Positions 13,203 to 20,030 of a stretch of 20,030 bases of DNA are shown in pieces. The first letter of the stretch is position 1, and each line of letters opens with the position of its first letter. Position numbers and translations under genes: made by a program. The stretch comes from JBBIKU01 sp037445245 (GTDB taxonomy: Bacteria; Chloroflexota; Anaerolineae; Anaerolineales; Anaerolineaceae): assembly GCA_037445245.1 (NCBI GenBank), contig JBBIKU010000026.1, positions 1 through 20,030 on the forward strand, written 5' to 3'. The notes below the pieces were generated by a model that made no database searches, had not been told where the DNA came from, and saw only the letters and a program-made list of their open reading frames with translations.

Positions 13203-15632
13203 ATGATGCGAAAGATGCCGATTCACCTTCCAGCCGTTCTCGCCCTCGGAAGCGTATCGCAGATCACTCAAGTGCTGTTCTTGCGGGAGCTATTGATGGT
13301 ATTTCACGGTAGCGAGCTTTCGATTGGGGTCATCCTGGCAACCTGGTTGGTCTGGATCGGGGCAGGCAGCCGGCTCGGCGCATTTTTAGTTGAACATAGC
13401 AAGTATACGAAGTATACGGTACACCTTCTTGCGCTGAGCGCAGCGAGTATAACCCTAACAATCCCCGCCACAACAGTGTTCATGCGGGGAGTGCGAGCTT
13501 TATTCAATGTTCTCCCAGGCGCTTATCTCTCCTTGCAAGATATGACCATCGCCTCATTTCTGCTGATGATGCCAACCTGTGTGTTGCTGGGAATGCAATT
13601 TGTGCTGCTTTCAAGAGTCTGGCGTGAAAGCGATCAAAAAGAGGATACCACTGGCGCGGCAAAAACTTATGTCGGTGAGGCAAGCGGCAATATGCTTGGC
13701 GGTCTAATATTTGTCTTACTGATCGTGCGCAACCTGAATGCGATCCAATCGGCTGTATCGGTTGCGATATTGATGCCCGTCACCATTCTCCTCATCACTC
13801 GAAATTCTGTTTCCACACCCGGACGATTTCGATGGCTTCTATTAGCAATGCTGGGGCTTGCAGTTATTATTTTTCCCTTTTTGGATGATGTCGATGAATG
13901 GACACACAGAGTGCAGTGGCAGATTTTTTCTCCACAACACCATCTTATCGAAACACACCAATCCAAATATGGCACAATTTCAATCCTTCAACGCGAGAAT
14001 CAATTCAGCTTCTTCCAGAGTGGGCATCTGGTTTTCAGCACCGCCGGTCCCAAAACAGCACACCCCGAATTAGAAAATCAAGATGCCATCTTGTTTGCCC
14101 ATTTCTCATTGGTGCAGCATGAAACACCCAAACGAATCCTTCTCATCGGCGGCGGCTTGCGCGGTGTGCTCGATGAGATTGCCAAACACCCGGTAGAACA
14201 CATTGACTATATCGAGCTTGACGAAGTGCTGACAAAAGCAGCTAAGCCATACATCTCGCCGAAAATCCTGCAAACACTTAGCGATCAACGGGTGCGCTTG
14301 ATACACACCGATGGAAGGCTTTTCGTGAAAACGGCACAGATGAAATATGACATGATTGTTGTGGATGTCCCGGATCCGGCAACCGCTGTTTTAAACCGTT
14401 ATTACACCAGGGAGTTCTTCCGCGAGGCAGAAGCCTTGCTGTATCCTGATGGGGTGCTGGTGATCAGCGCAACGTCCACGCCAGATTTGCGAGGTTTGGC
14501 TGTCGCGAATCGAAACACCACACTTTACCATACCCTGGCAAGTGTGTTTGAGCGGGTGGCTGTTGTAGGTGAACAATTCTTGCTTTATTTTGCCACCAAC
14601 TCTTCTACACAAGTCTCGCTAGACGCGCCTACACTTCAAGCACGATATCAAGCCAGAAATATCCACAGCGAAGGATTCTCGGAACAGTATTACCACACAT
14701 TGTTGCAAGAAGCGCAGCTCCGGCGGGTAAATTGGATCGTCCACTATCACGGACGTAGCAGCAGGGCACACCTCGAAGGACCAATGGCAGTTCCGCTTGT
14801 CTCTGCCGATTTAATTGAACAGGGGCGTGAAATCGCAGAACTGCCGCCGGTAAATCCTCGCTATTTCATCAACTCCGATTTCAAGCCCATCGGATACTAT
14901 TACACAGCCATGTACCTGGAGGACCTTACCCGCGCCGATAATGGGGAAATGCTAAACAGGCTGTTGACCGTCCAAGCGGAGTGGCTACCTGCAATATTCT
15001 GTTTGCCCCTTTTCATTACGGCTGGGTTGCGAATAGCAACGCGGCGACAAAAGGAAAGGGGTGACACCCATTTTGCAGTGCTGTTCAGTGTGTTTATCAC
15101 CGGCTTTTCAACCATGACGCTGCAAACTGCCCTGATCTTTGCTTTTCAGAGTGTATACGGTTTTGTTTACGAAATTATTGGGATAATTGCGGCTCTATTC
15201 ATGCTCGGGTTAGCCATGGGCGCCTTTTTTGCCAGCAAGTATATTGCGAAGAAAGCAAACATAAACACCCTGGCAAAAATCCAACTTTTGATTGCATTGT
15301 TCGCCGGTGGAATTGGAATTGCGTTACCCGGTGCAGCCGGGGTCCAATCACCTGATATTATCTTTGCGCTTTTTTCCTTGCTTACGTTCATCGCCGGCGT
15401 AATCAATGGCGTAAATTTCCCCTTATCAGTCGCCTGCAGTATGATTCTGATCAGACGCGTCGAAAAATCCACAGGCGTTGTTTACAGCCTGGAAGTGTTT
15501 GGTGCGTGTGTTGGCGCCACGCTAGCAAGTGTGCTTATCGCACCGATATGGGGTATTTCTGCCTGCTGCTGGATTGCAAGTGCTGCGAATGGTGCCGCAT
15601 TTGTTTCACTCATGGTGTCAAGGAGGTCATAA
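13203..15632 (+). CDS. membrane-embedded spermidine-synthase-like protein
   Basis: An 809-residue fusion. Residues 1 to about 230 hold six or seven membrane helices. A spermidine-synthase-like Rossmann domain follows (about 245-520), with the nucleotide-binding GGGLRG (316-321) after RILLI, the acidic strand-end DYIELDE (336-341), HTDGR (368-372) and VVDVPDPATAVLNRYYTREF (387-406). The C-terminal part (about 590-809) has another six helices, resembling half of a permease. True spermidine synthases have GGGDG at the first motif; here Asp is replaced, so aminopropyl transfer from decarboxylated SAM is doubtful, though the ligand is probably a SAM derivative. Such fused proteins are known but not well characterised. 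ATGs at 13203 and 13206 are both possible, and no good ribosome site is seen. It ends two bases before the radical SAM gene. Confidence 0.75.
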   Translation: MMRKMPIHLPAVLALGSVSQITQVLFLRELLMVFHGSELSIGVILATWLVWIGAGSRLGAFLVEHSKYTKYTVHLLALSAASITLTIPATTVFMRGVRALFNVLPGAYLSLQDMTIASFLLMMPTCVLLGMQFVLLSRVWRESDQKEDTTGAAKTYVGEASGNMLGGLIFVLLIVRNLNAIQSAVSVAILMPVTILLITRNSVSTPGRFRWLLLAMLGLAVIIFPFLDDVDEWTHRVQWQIFSPQHHLIETHQSKYGTISILQRENQFSFFQSGHLVFSTAGPKTAHPELENQDAILFAHFSLVQHETPKRILLIGGGLRGVLDEIAKHPVEHIDYIELDEVLTKAAKPYISPKILQTLSDQRVRLIHTDGRLFVKTAQMKYDMIVVDVPDPATAVLNRYYTREFFREAEALLYPDGVLVISATSTPDLRGLAVANRNTTLYHTLASVFERVAVVGEQFLLYFATNSSTQVSLDAPTLQARYQARNIHSEGFSEQYYHTLLQEAQLRRVNWIVHYHGRSSRAHLEGPMAVPLVSADLIEQGREIAELPPVNPRYFINSDFKPIGYYYTAMYLEDLTRADNGEMLNRLLTVQAEWLPAIFCLPLFITAGLRIATRRQKERGDTHFAVLFSVFITGFSTMTLQTALIFAFQSVYGFVYEIIGIIAALFMLGLAMGAFFASKYIAKKANINTLAKIQLLIALFAGGIGIALPGAAGVQSPDIIFALFSLLTFIAGVINGVNFPLSVACSMILIRRVEKSTGVVYSLEVFGACVGATLASVLIAPIWGISACCWIASAANGAAFVSLMVSRRS

Positions 15633-15634
15633 AT

Positions 15635-16813
15635 ATGTCTGAAAAGGAGGCATTTAGCGGTAGATTGAGCCGCCGGGAGTTGCTGAAAGCCGCCGCAATG
15701 GGTGTATGTTCGTTGTCCTTGAGCGTATTCTTAGGTTGTACCCCCAAGCGCGAGGTAGAACAATTGCCAACCCCGAAAGAAGAAATTCAAAAGGGATGGG
15801 TTGCCCCCGTCCCTTCCCCCTGGTTTACCCGGGCTAATCAGACAAGCCTTCGTTGTACGCTGTGCCCGAAACAGTGTGAACTGGCAGCGGGAGACAGATC
15901 ACCTTGCAAAGTGCGGGAAAATAGAGACGGGAGTGGGTACACGCTGGCATACGGTAATCCTGCCCTTGTACAGGAAGACCCCATTGAGCGCAAACCTTTC
16001 TTCCACGTGATGCCGGCAAGCCGGGTGTTGTCGATTTCAACAGCCGGGTGCAATCTTGCCTGTAAATTTTGCGAAGTTTGGGACGTCGCCCTGGTAGCTC
16101 CGGAGGAAGTATATGCCTATGACATGCCTCCCGATGTGGTCATCGCACACGCTCAGGCTTCTGGCGTGCGTGCGATTAGCTATGCTTTTGGTGAACCGGT
16201 GGTTTTCTACGAATACATGGCGGACGTGGCTGCTTTGGCAAAAAAAGCAGGTTTGTTAAATCTCATCCATACTGCGGGCTACATTCAATCCAAACCGCTC
16301 GGAGCGCTCTGTAAAAAGCTGGACGCGGCAAATGTAGACTTAAAGAGTTTCGACCCGAATTTCTATAAAAATGTTGTCGGCGGAGAGTTGGAACCAGTGC
16401 TCCGGACGCTTAAATTGCTCCGGGAGGCAGGAGTGCATATCGAGATAACCAACCTCGTTATCCCAACCCTCAACGACGATATTCAAACAATCAGCAAAAT
16501 GTGTGAATGGATTGTAAACGAGTTAGGAGATGATGTGCCCCTTCACTTCTCCCGATTTTATCCCCTATACAAACTCTCCTCGCTTCCTCGCACGCCTGTG
16601 TCAACCCTCGATCAGGCGCGGGCAACTGCAATGGAGGCAGGTCTCAAATACGTTTACATCGCCAAGGTGATTGGTCATGATGGTGAAAATACCATCTGCC
16701 CGGTGTGCGGAGAGACCCTGATCAAACGAGTCGGCTTTGTTGTTGACGAAGTTCAGCTAGATAACGGCAGATGCAGATTTTGCGAAACACTAATCCCTGG
16801 AAGATGGGCGTAA
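15635..16813 (+). CDS. radical SAM enzyme (AmmeMemoRadiSam/PflA-like) with Tat-lipoprotein signal
   Basis: The ATG at 15635 has AAGGAGG eight bases upstream; this excludes a long non-ATG extension into the SpeE-like gene. The 392-residue product begins with a twin-arginine motif (SRRELLK, R13-R14), a hydrophobic segment and a lipobox (FLGC, Cys35). Next is a four-Cys group (C74, C77, C81, C91) like that of PflA-type activases, then the radical SAM cluster CNLACKFC (C139, C143, C146). The C-terminus has a zinc-ribbon-like pair (CPVC at 355-358, CRFC at 380-383) and the IPGRW ending known from the radical SAM member of the AMMECR1/Memo group. Neither AMMECR1 nor Memo is in the window. Export of an enzyme needing SAM and a reductant is unexpected. 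The signal could alternatively only tether it. Confidence 0.85.
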   Translation: MSEKEAFSGRLSRRELLKAAAMGVCSLSLSVFLGCTPKREVEQLPTPKEEIQKGWVAPVPSPWFTRANQTSLRCTLCPKQCELAAGDRSPCKVRENRDGSGYTLAYGNPALVQEDPIERKPFFHVMPASRVLSISTAGCNLACKFCEVWDVALVAPEEVYAYDMPPDVVIAHAQASGVRAISYAFGEPVVFYEYMADVAALAKKAGLLNLIHTAGYIQSKPLGALCKKLDAANVDLKSFDPNFYKNVVGGELEPVLRTLKLLREAGVHIEITNLVIPTLNDDIQTISKMCEWIVNELGDDVPLHFSRFYPLYKLSSLPRTPVSTLDQARATAMEAGLKYVYIAKVIGHDGENTICPVCGETLIKRVGFVVDEVQLDNGRCRFCETLIPGRWA

Positions 16814-16814
16814 A

Positions 16815-17876
16815 TCAGGGGGTTCGCAGGCGGTGAATTTCATACTGCGCCAGGGATCGCGCGTCCAAGTTTGTCAGTCCGGCTTCGTTTGCCCACGCCA
16901 TCGCTTCAACAAATTCCTCCGACGTGATGGCGCGAGCGATGCGCTCATATTCGAAAGCCCGGTACTCAACCCGGTACTGGGACATGATATTGACATAAGT
17001 GTCTTTCGATAGGTTTTCAGCCACCCAGTGGACAAATTCCTGCGTGCCAGCCACGCGGTTGGGCATGACCAGATGACGCACCATCAGCCCTCGCCGAGCA
17101 ACGCCATTTTCATCCGTAACCAGATCTCCCACCTGTCGATGCATTTCGATAATCGCCTCTTGAGCTCTTACCGGATAATCGAATGCGGCAGCCAGGTTAT
17201 AGCGCTCCGCTTCAGCGCCGTCCATGAATTTCAAATCGGGCAAATAAATATCAACGATGCCATCTAGAAGCTCAATCATCTCAAGGCGCTCATACCCACT
17301 GGTGTTGTAACACAGCGGTAACCGCAGTCCCTTTTTCATAGCGATTCGCGTCGCGTCAAGGATGTATGGCATGACGTGAGTGGGCGTTACCAAGTTGATG
17401 TTGTGGCAACCCATCTCTTGTAGATGAAGCATCATCGACGCCAGTTCTTCATTGGCGACCTCAATTCCCCACCCCTCATGGGCAATTGGCCAGTTCTGGC
17501 AGAAAACACAGCGAAGATTGCAATTGGAAAAAAAGATGGTTCCGGAGCCGCGTTTTCCCACCAGCGGCAATTCTTCACCGAAATGGGGGTTGTAACTGTG
17601 TACCATGACCTTTTCAGGGGCACGACAAAAACCTTTCTTTCCTTTGCGCCTATTAACTCCGCAACGCCGCGGGCAGAGTTCGCATTTTTCTAGGATCGCA
17701 TAAGCCTGCCTGATCCGATCTGCCAATGTTCCCCTTGCCTCCAGTTTGATGTAAGCTGGTTGCCAAGTAGATGATTCGTCTAGCTGAGTTTCCCTCGTCT
17801 GTGTGCAAGCCGTGAGAAGCACAGCTCCACTGGCAAGACACACTCTCTTAATAAAGTCACGACGTGTCACTGTCAT
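16815..17876 (-). CDS. PflX-like radical SAM protein (COG1313 type) with Tat-lipoprotein signal
   Basis: A 353-residue enzyme from the ATG at 17876, with AAAGGA nine bases upstream. It starts TRRDFIKRV (R5-R6), followed by a hydrophobic run and a lipobox (LLTAC, Cys24), the same Tat-plus-lipoprotein plan as its neighbour. A Cys group (C65, C68, C72, C84) precedes the radical SAM motif CNLRCVFC (C119, C123, C126). VKRGSGTIFFSN-like and WPIAHEGWG segments, the NINLVTPTHV strand and the YLPDLKFMDG motif are typical of the uncharacterised PflX/COG1313 group. The gene is tail to tail with the other radical SAM gene, one base apart, and has its own promoter. Substrate unknown. The two proteins are only distantly alike outside the shared motifs. 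Confidence 0.85.
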   Translation of the reverse strand: MTVTRRDFIKRVCLASGAVLLTACTQTRETQLDESSTWQPAYIKLEARGTLADRIRQAYAILEKCELCPRRCGVNRRKGKKGFCRAPEKVMVHSYNPHFGEELPLVGKRGSGTIFFSNCNLRCVFCQNWPIAHEGWGIEVANEELASMMLHLQEMGCHNINLVTPTHVMPYILDATRIAMKKGLRLPLCYNTSGYERLEMIELLDGIVDIYLPDLKFMDGAEAERYNLAAAFDYPVRAQEAIIEMHRQVGDLVTDENGVARRGLMVRHLVMPNRVAGTQEFVHWVAENLSKDTYVNIMSQYRVEYRAFEYERIARAITSEEFVEAMAWANEAGLTNLDARSLAQYEIHRLRTP

Positions 17877-17921
17877 ATTGAAATCCTTTCAGTCGTTTCC
17901 AACCAACCAGTCCTGCTTATT

Positions 17922-17927
17922 ATTATA
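17922..17927 (-). promoter_or_regulatory. -10 box for the PflX-like gene
   Basis: A perfect TATAAT on the minus strand gives a start near 17915 and a leader of about 39 bases with the AAAGGA site. TTGCCT lies 19 bases upstream as a suboptimal -35. The remaining spacer to the cbiO stop has no visible terminator. Confidence 0.5.
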
Positions 17928-17993
17928 ATCCAAGCGCCGTTCCACCAGGCAAGATCACCCCTCTTCAATCAACGCATCAACCCACCAGCACAA

Positions 17994-18698
17994 TCACCGC
18001 AAGCCATTGCGCATCAGCAAGTCTTCATCGCCCAAAATCTGGGCGGTGGCTGCATCCGCCACGATCTGTCCGTTATTCAAGATCACCGTCCGTCGGGTCA
18101 AGCGCGCCACCAGCCCCAGATCGTGGGTGGCGACCAGCAGGGTTTGCGGCAGCCCGCTCAACCATTCGATCAATTCGCGGCGGGTGCGCGGGTCCAATCC
18201 GGCAGTCGGCTCATCGAAAACCAGGATGTCAGGCTGCATCGACAGCACCGTTGCAATCGCAATGCGCTTTTTCTCGCCGTGGCTCAAATGGTGTGGATTG
18301 CGATCGGCGTGATTTTGCATTTGAACCGCTTGTAATGCCTGAACGACTCTTCGAAATACGATCTCTTTGTCCAGACCCTGATAAATCGGCCCGTAGGCGA
18401 CATCCTCGAATACGGTGGGTGAAAAAAGTTGATCATCCGGGTTTTGAAAGATCATCCCCACCGCGGCGCGGATCTTCGCCAGGTTATCTCGCTTGATTTC
18501 CAATCCCTGGATGCGGATATTTCCCTTCCCACGCAATATCCCGTTCAGGTGCAGCAACAGGGTGGATTTTCCGGCTCCGTTCGCTCCCACCAGGGCGACT
18601 TTTTCACCCGCCATGACTTTAAAACTAATCTCGCGCAGCGCCTGTTTTCCATCCGGATATGAAAAAGAAAGGTCACTGATCTCGATGATCGGATGCAA
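17994..18698 (-). CDS. cbiO: cobalt/nickel ECF transporter ATPase
   Basis: A 234-residue ABC ATPase that powers the CbiMQ transporter. It shows Walker A GANGAGKST (38-46), the Q loop (FQNPDDQLF, Q85), the signature LSHGEKKR (138-145), Walker B ILVFDEPT (158-165), the D loop (GLDP) and the switch His (ATHD, H192). FQNPDDQLF is a hallmark of energy-coupling-factor ATPases. The start is TTG at 18698, six to seven bases after a strong GGAGG that lies inside the end of cbiQ; no ATG is available nearby. It is separated from the cbiQ stop by three bases. Confidence 0.9.
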   Translation of the reverse strand: MHPIIEISDLSFSYPDGKQALREISFKVMAGEKVALVGANGAGKSTLLLHLNGILRGKGNIRIQGLEIKRDNLAKIRAAVGMIFQNPDDQLFSPTVFEDVAYGPIYQGLDKEIVFRRVVQALQAVQMQNHADRNPHHLSHGEKKRIAIATVLSMQPDILVFDEPTAGLDPRTRRELIEWLSGLPQTLLVATHDLGLVARLTRRTVILNNGQIVADAATAQILGDEDLLMRNGLR

Positions 18699-18701
18699 GG
18701 C

Positions 18702-19493
18702 TCACCCTCCGCTTGCCACGCCCAAAAGCGAAAAAAATGTCAGCAACGCCACCCCCAGGGCGATCCCGATTCGATCCCTGCTCGAAAGGGGCGCGGTGTC
18801 GATGGCAACCGGCTCTCCGTTATAACCCCGGGCGAGCATGGCAGCATAGATCCGTTCGCTACGTTCCAGCGAACGCAGAAATAAACTACCCGCCATGCCG
18901 CCGGTAACGCCGGCGCGCCAGACCAAACTACCGCCGGCGCGACGTCCACCCCCTGCGGCAGCACTGCGGCTGGCGCGCCCCCGCACCATGCGCATCACTT
19001 CCTCACTGATCACGAACAGGTAACGCCACATCAATCCAATGATCGCAAGAAACAGCGACGGGATGCGCAATTGTCTCAACCCGACCAACAAGTCCGGAAA
19101 ACGAGTGGTTGCAGCCAGCAAAACAGCCGCCTGTGCCGAAATCCAGGTTTTGATTGCAATGCTGGCAAACCGTTCCAGTCCGGGTGGGCTGTATGTCAGC
19201 CGGATCGCCGGCGTTAAAGACCAGGTGCTTAAAGATACCGATTCCCTGAAGATCAGGGGTAGGGCTGCCAAAACGAACGGCATCGCCACCAAAGCCCGCC
19301 TGAGCACGAACCCGACGCCCAAGCGGGAAATCAACGCCACAGACAGGCTCAACGTCAGAAACAGGATGTAAGCCGCCCAGGCGCGTTGTGGCGTCAGGCT
19401 CAGAAATAAGACGAATGCAAGGGATAAGATCAACTTGACCCTTGCATCGGCTTGGTGAACCACACTCTGATTGTGGATGTACAGATGCTGCAA
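18702..19493 (-). CDS. cbiQ: cobalt/nickel ECF transporter membrane scaffold
   Basis: A 263-residue membrane protein linking the ATPase to the metal-binding CbiM. I start it at TTG 19493 (MQHLYIHNQSVVHQADARVK), which begins five bases past the cbiM stop and follows AAGGGTAAAGGG. The frame is open for 74 codons further upstream, but that part lies over cbiM in another frame and has no family features. Helices are at about residues 20-60, 70-90 and 130-150. The coupling motifs are ISEEVMRMVRGRASRSAAA and ERSERIYAAMLARGYNG, the short Ala/Arg helices that contact the ATPase. A last helix (about 240-258) ends the protein. Confidence 0.85.
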   Translation of the reverse strand: MQHLYIHNQSVVHQADARVKLILSLAFVLFLSLTPQRAWAAYILFLTLSLSVALISRLGVGFVLRRALVAMPFVLAALPLIFRESVSLSTWSLTPAIRLTYSPPGLERFASIAIKTWISAQAAVLLAATTRFPDLLVGLRQLRIPSLFLAIIGLMWRYLFVISEEVMRMVRGRASRSAAAGGGRRAGGSLVWRAGVTGGMAGSLFLRSLERSERIYAAMLARGYNGEPVAIDTAPLSSRDRIGIALGVALLTFFSLLGVASGG

Positions 19494-19497
19494 CCCT

Positions 19498-20030
19498 TTA
19501 CCCTTGCGCGCTGTCCTGTGTCGCGGAGCGCTTATCGGCGCGTCCAACCCCGTACGCCACACCAAAAACGACCACCGCGCCAACGATACCGGCAGCCATC
19601 GTTGCCAGAGTCGGGTCATTGATGCTGGGCATTTCGTAATCAGGAATGAGCCAATAAAGGGCATCCCTTGCCATTTCCATAAATCCGTACTGTTCGGCAA
19701 CCCATTCCAAGCCATCGGGGTGCCTGGAAGCCAGCGGCGATAGCACCACCAGTGCCAGGGTGATCAGGCTGCCGCCGATCACGACGCCTTTGTTCCCGGC
19801 GGATCGGGATTTTTGCAGTTGGAGCAGATCTTTCCGGGCAGAAAATAGAAAAACAAGAGCCCCCAACGTGATCAAGCCTTCCCCGATACCGATCAAGGTA
19901 TGAATAGCACCCATCGCCGGGATGACGACGTGCGCCGGCGAGGTGCCCGATAGCGCCAGTTGCAGAGCGCAGGAGAGTGAAGCAATGAAGATCGAAGACC
20001 AGGCTGCAGCAAATCCTGCCACAAAAATGC
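19498..20030 (-). CDS. cbiM: cobalt/nickel ECF transporter substrate subunit with PDGLE domain, partial
   Basis: The 3' part of a CbiM/NikM gene that continues past the right edge. Visible is the late CbiM helix region (SCALQLALSGTSP, then AIHTLIGIGEGLITLGALVF), where the conserved H-x-L-x-G-I-G-E-G lies. After a short charged stretch (SARKDLLQLQKSRSAGN) a PDGLE-type domain follows: a helix (VVIGGSLITLALVVLSPLAS), the RHPDGLEWVAE motif and a final helix (about 20 residues) before the stop. In classic cobalt systems the small partner CbiN is a separate protein; the PDGLE domain takes that place in fused forms. The metal (Co or Ni) cannot be decided without the N-terminal His residues, which are outside the window. 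Any cobalamin riboswitch would also lie outside. Confidence 0.85.
   Translation of the reverse strand, partial: IFVAGFAAAWSSIFIASLSCALQLALSGTSPAHVVIPAMGAIHTLIGIGEGLITLGALVFLFSARKDLLQLQKSRSAGNKGVVIGGSLITLALVVLSPLASRHPDGLEWVAEQYGFMEMARDALYWLIPDYEMPSINDPTLATMAAGIVGAVVVFGVAYGVGRADKRSATQDSAQG

Noticed and set aside
1..20030. CRISPR array, tRNA, rRNA, prophage or integrase genes
   Set aside because: No regularly spaced repeats, cloverleaf with a T-loop motif, rRNA sequence or recombinase motif was found on reading both strands.

Overview
The window is dense bacterial DNA of moderately high G+C content. Many genes use GTG or TTG starts, lipobox-containing lipoproteins are common, and several families resemble those of Anaerolineae-type Chloroflexota. 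That lineage assignment is an inference from style and gene content; no rRNA, tRNA or other marker gene is present.

Layout. (1) 1-1500 is a patch of gene remnants: a minus-strand reading frame that fuses most of a DUF2200-type protein to the C-terminal part of a cation diffusion facilitator (it runs off the left edge), a 43-codon stub of a short-chain dehydrogenase, and AT-rich or hairpin-rich spacer. (2) 1514-3228 is a molybdate-type ABC module, modB-modA, behind a palindromic operator candidate; no modC is in the window. (3) 5720-3290 (minus) is a NarL-type response regulator and its sensor histidine kinase. (4) 6227-5757 (minus) is an exported DUF1573-like protein interrupted by an in-frame UGA that continues into a well-conserved C-terminal half. 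A small hairpin with a G-starting loop follows the UGA at the right distance, so this is a candidate selenoprotein. (5) 6430-12822 (plus), divergent from it, is a six-gene copper-handling operon: PepSY protein, two-domain multicopper oxidase, YtkA-like lipoprotein, His-rich CopB-type P-type ATPase (frameshifted by a 16-nt insertion), thioredoxin-CcdA fusion, and a DUF2085 membrane protein. (6) 13203-17876 holds a membrane-embedded spermidine-synthase-like protein and two radical SAM enzymes, one co-directional and one convergent; both enzymes carry twin-arginine signals ending in a lipobox. (7) 19493-17994 plus a partial gene to the right edge (minus) is a cobalt/nickel ECF transporter, cbiM(PDGLE)-cbiQ-cbiO.

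How the parts may work together. The copper operon covers extracytoplasmic copper oxidation (multicopper oxidase), export (CopB), small metal-binding lipoproteins, and delivery of reducing equivalents across the membrane (Trx-CcdA). The divergent Cys-UGA protein would be a natural extracytoplasmic thiol/selenol partner, but that link rests on proximity only. The window contains no selenocysteine machinery genes, so the selenoprotein call must be tested against the rest of the genome. The radical SAM/SpeE-like cluster is the other unusual system, because radical SAM enzymes normally work in the cytoplasm.

Several lesions (fusion, stub, 16-nt insertion) suggest recent deletion and duplication events, or assembly errors; raw-read inspection would separate these.
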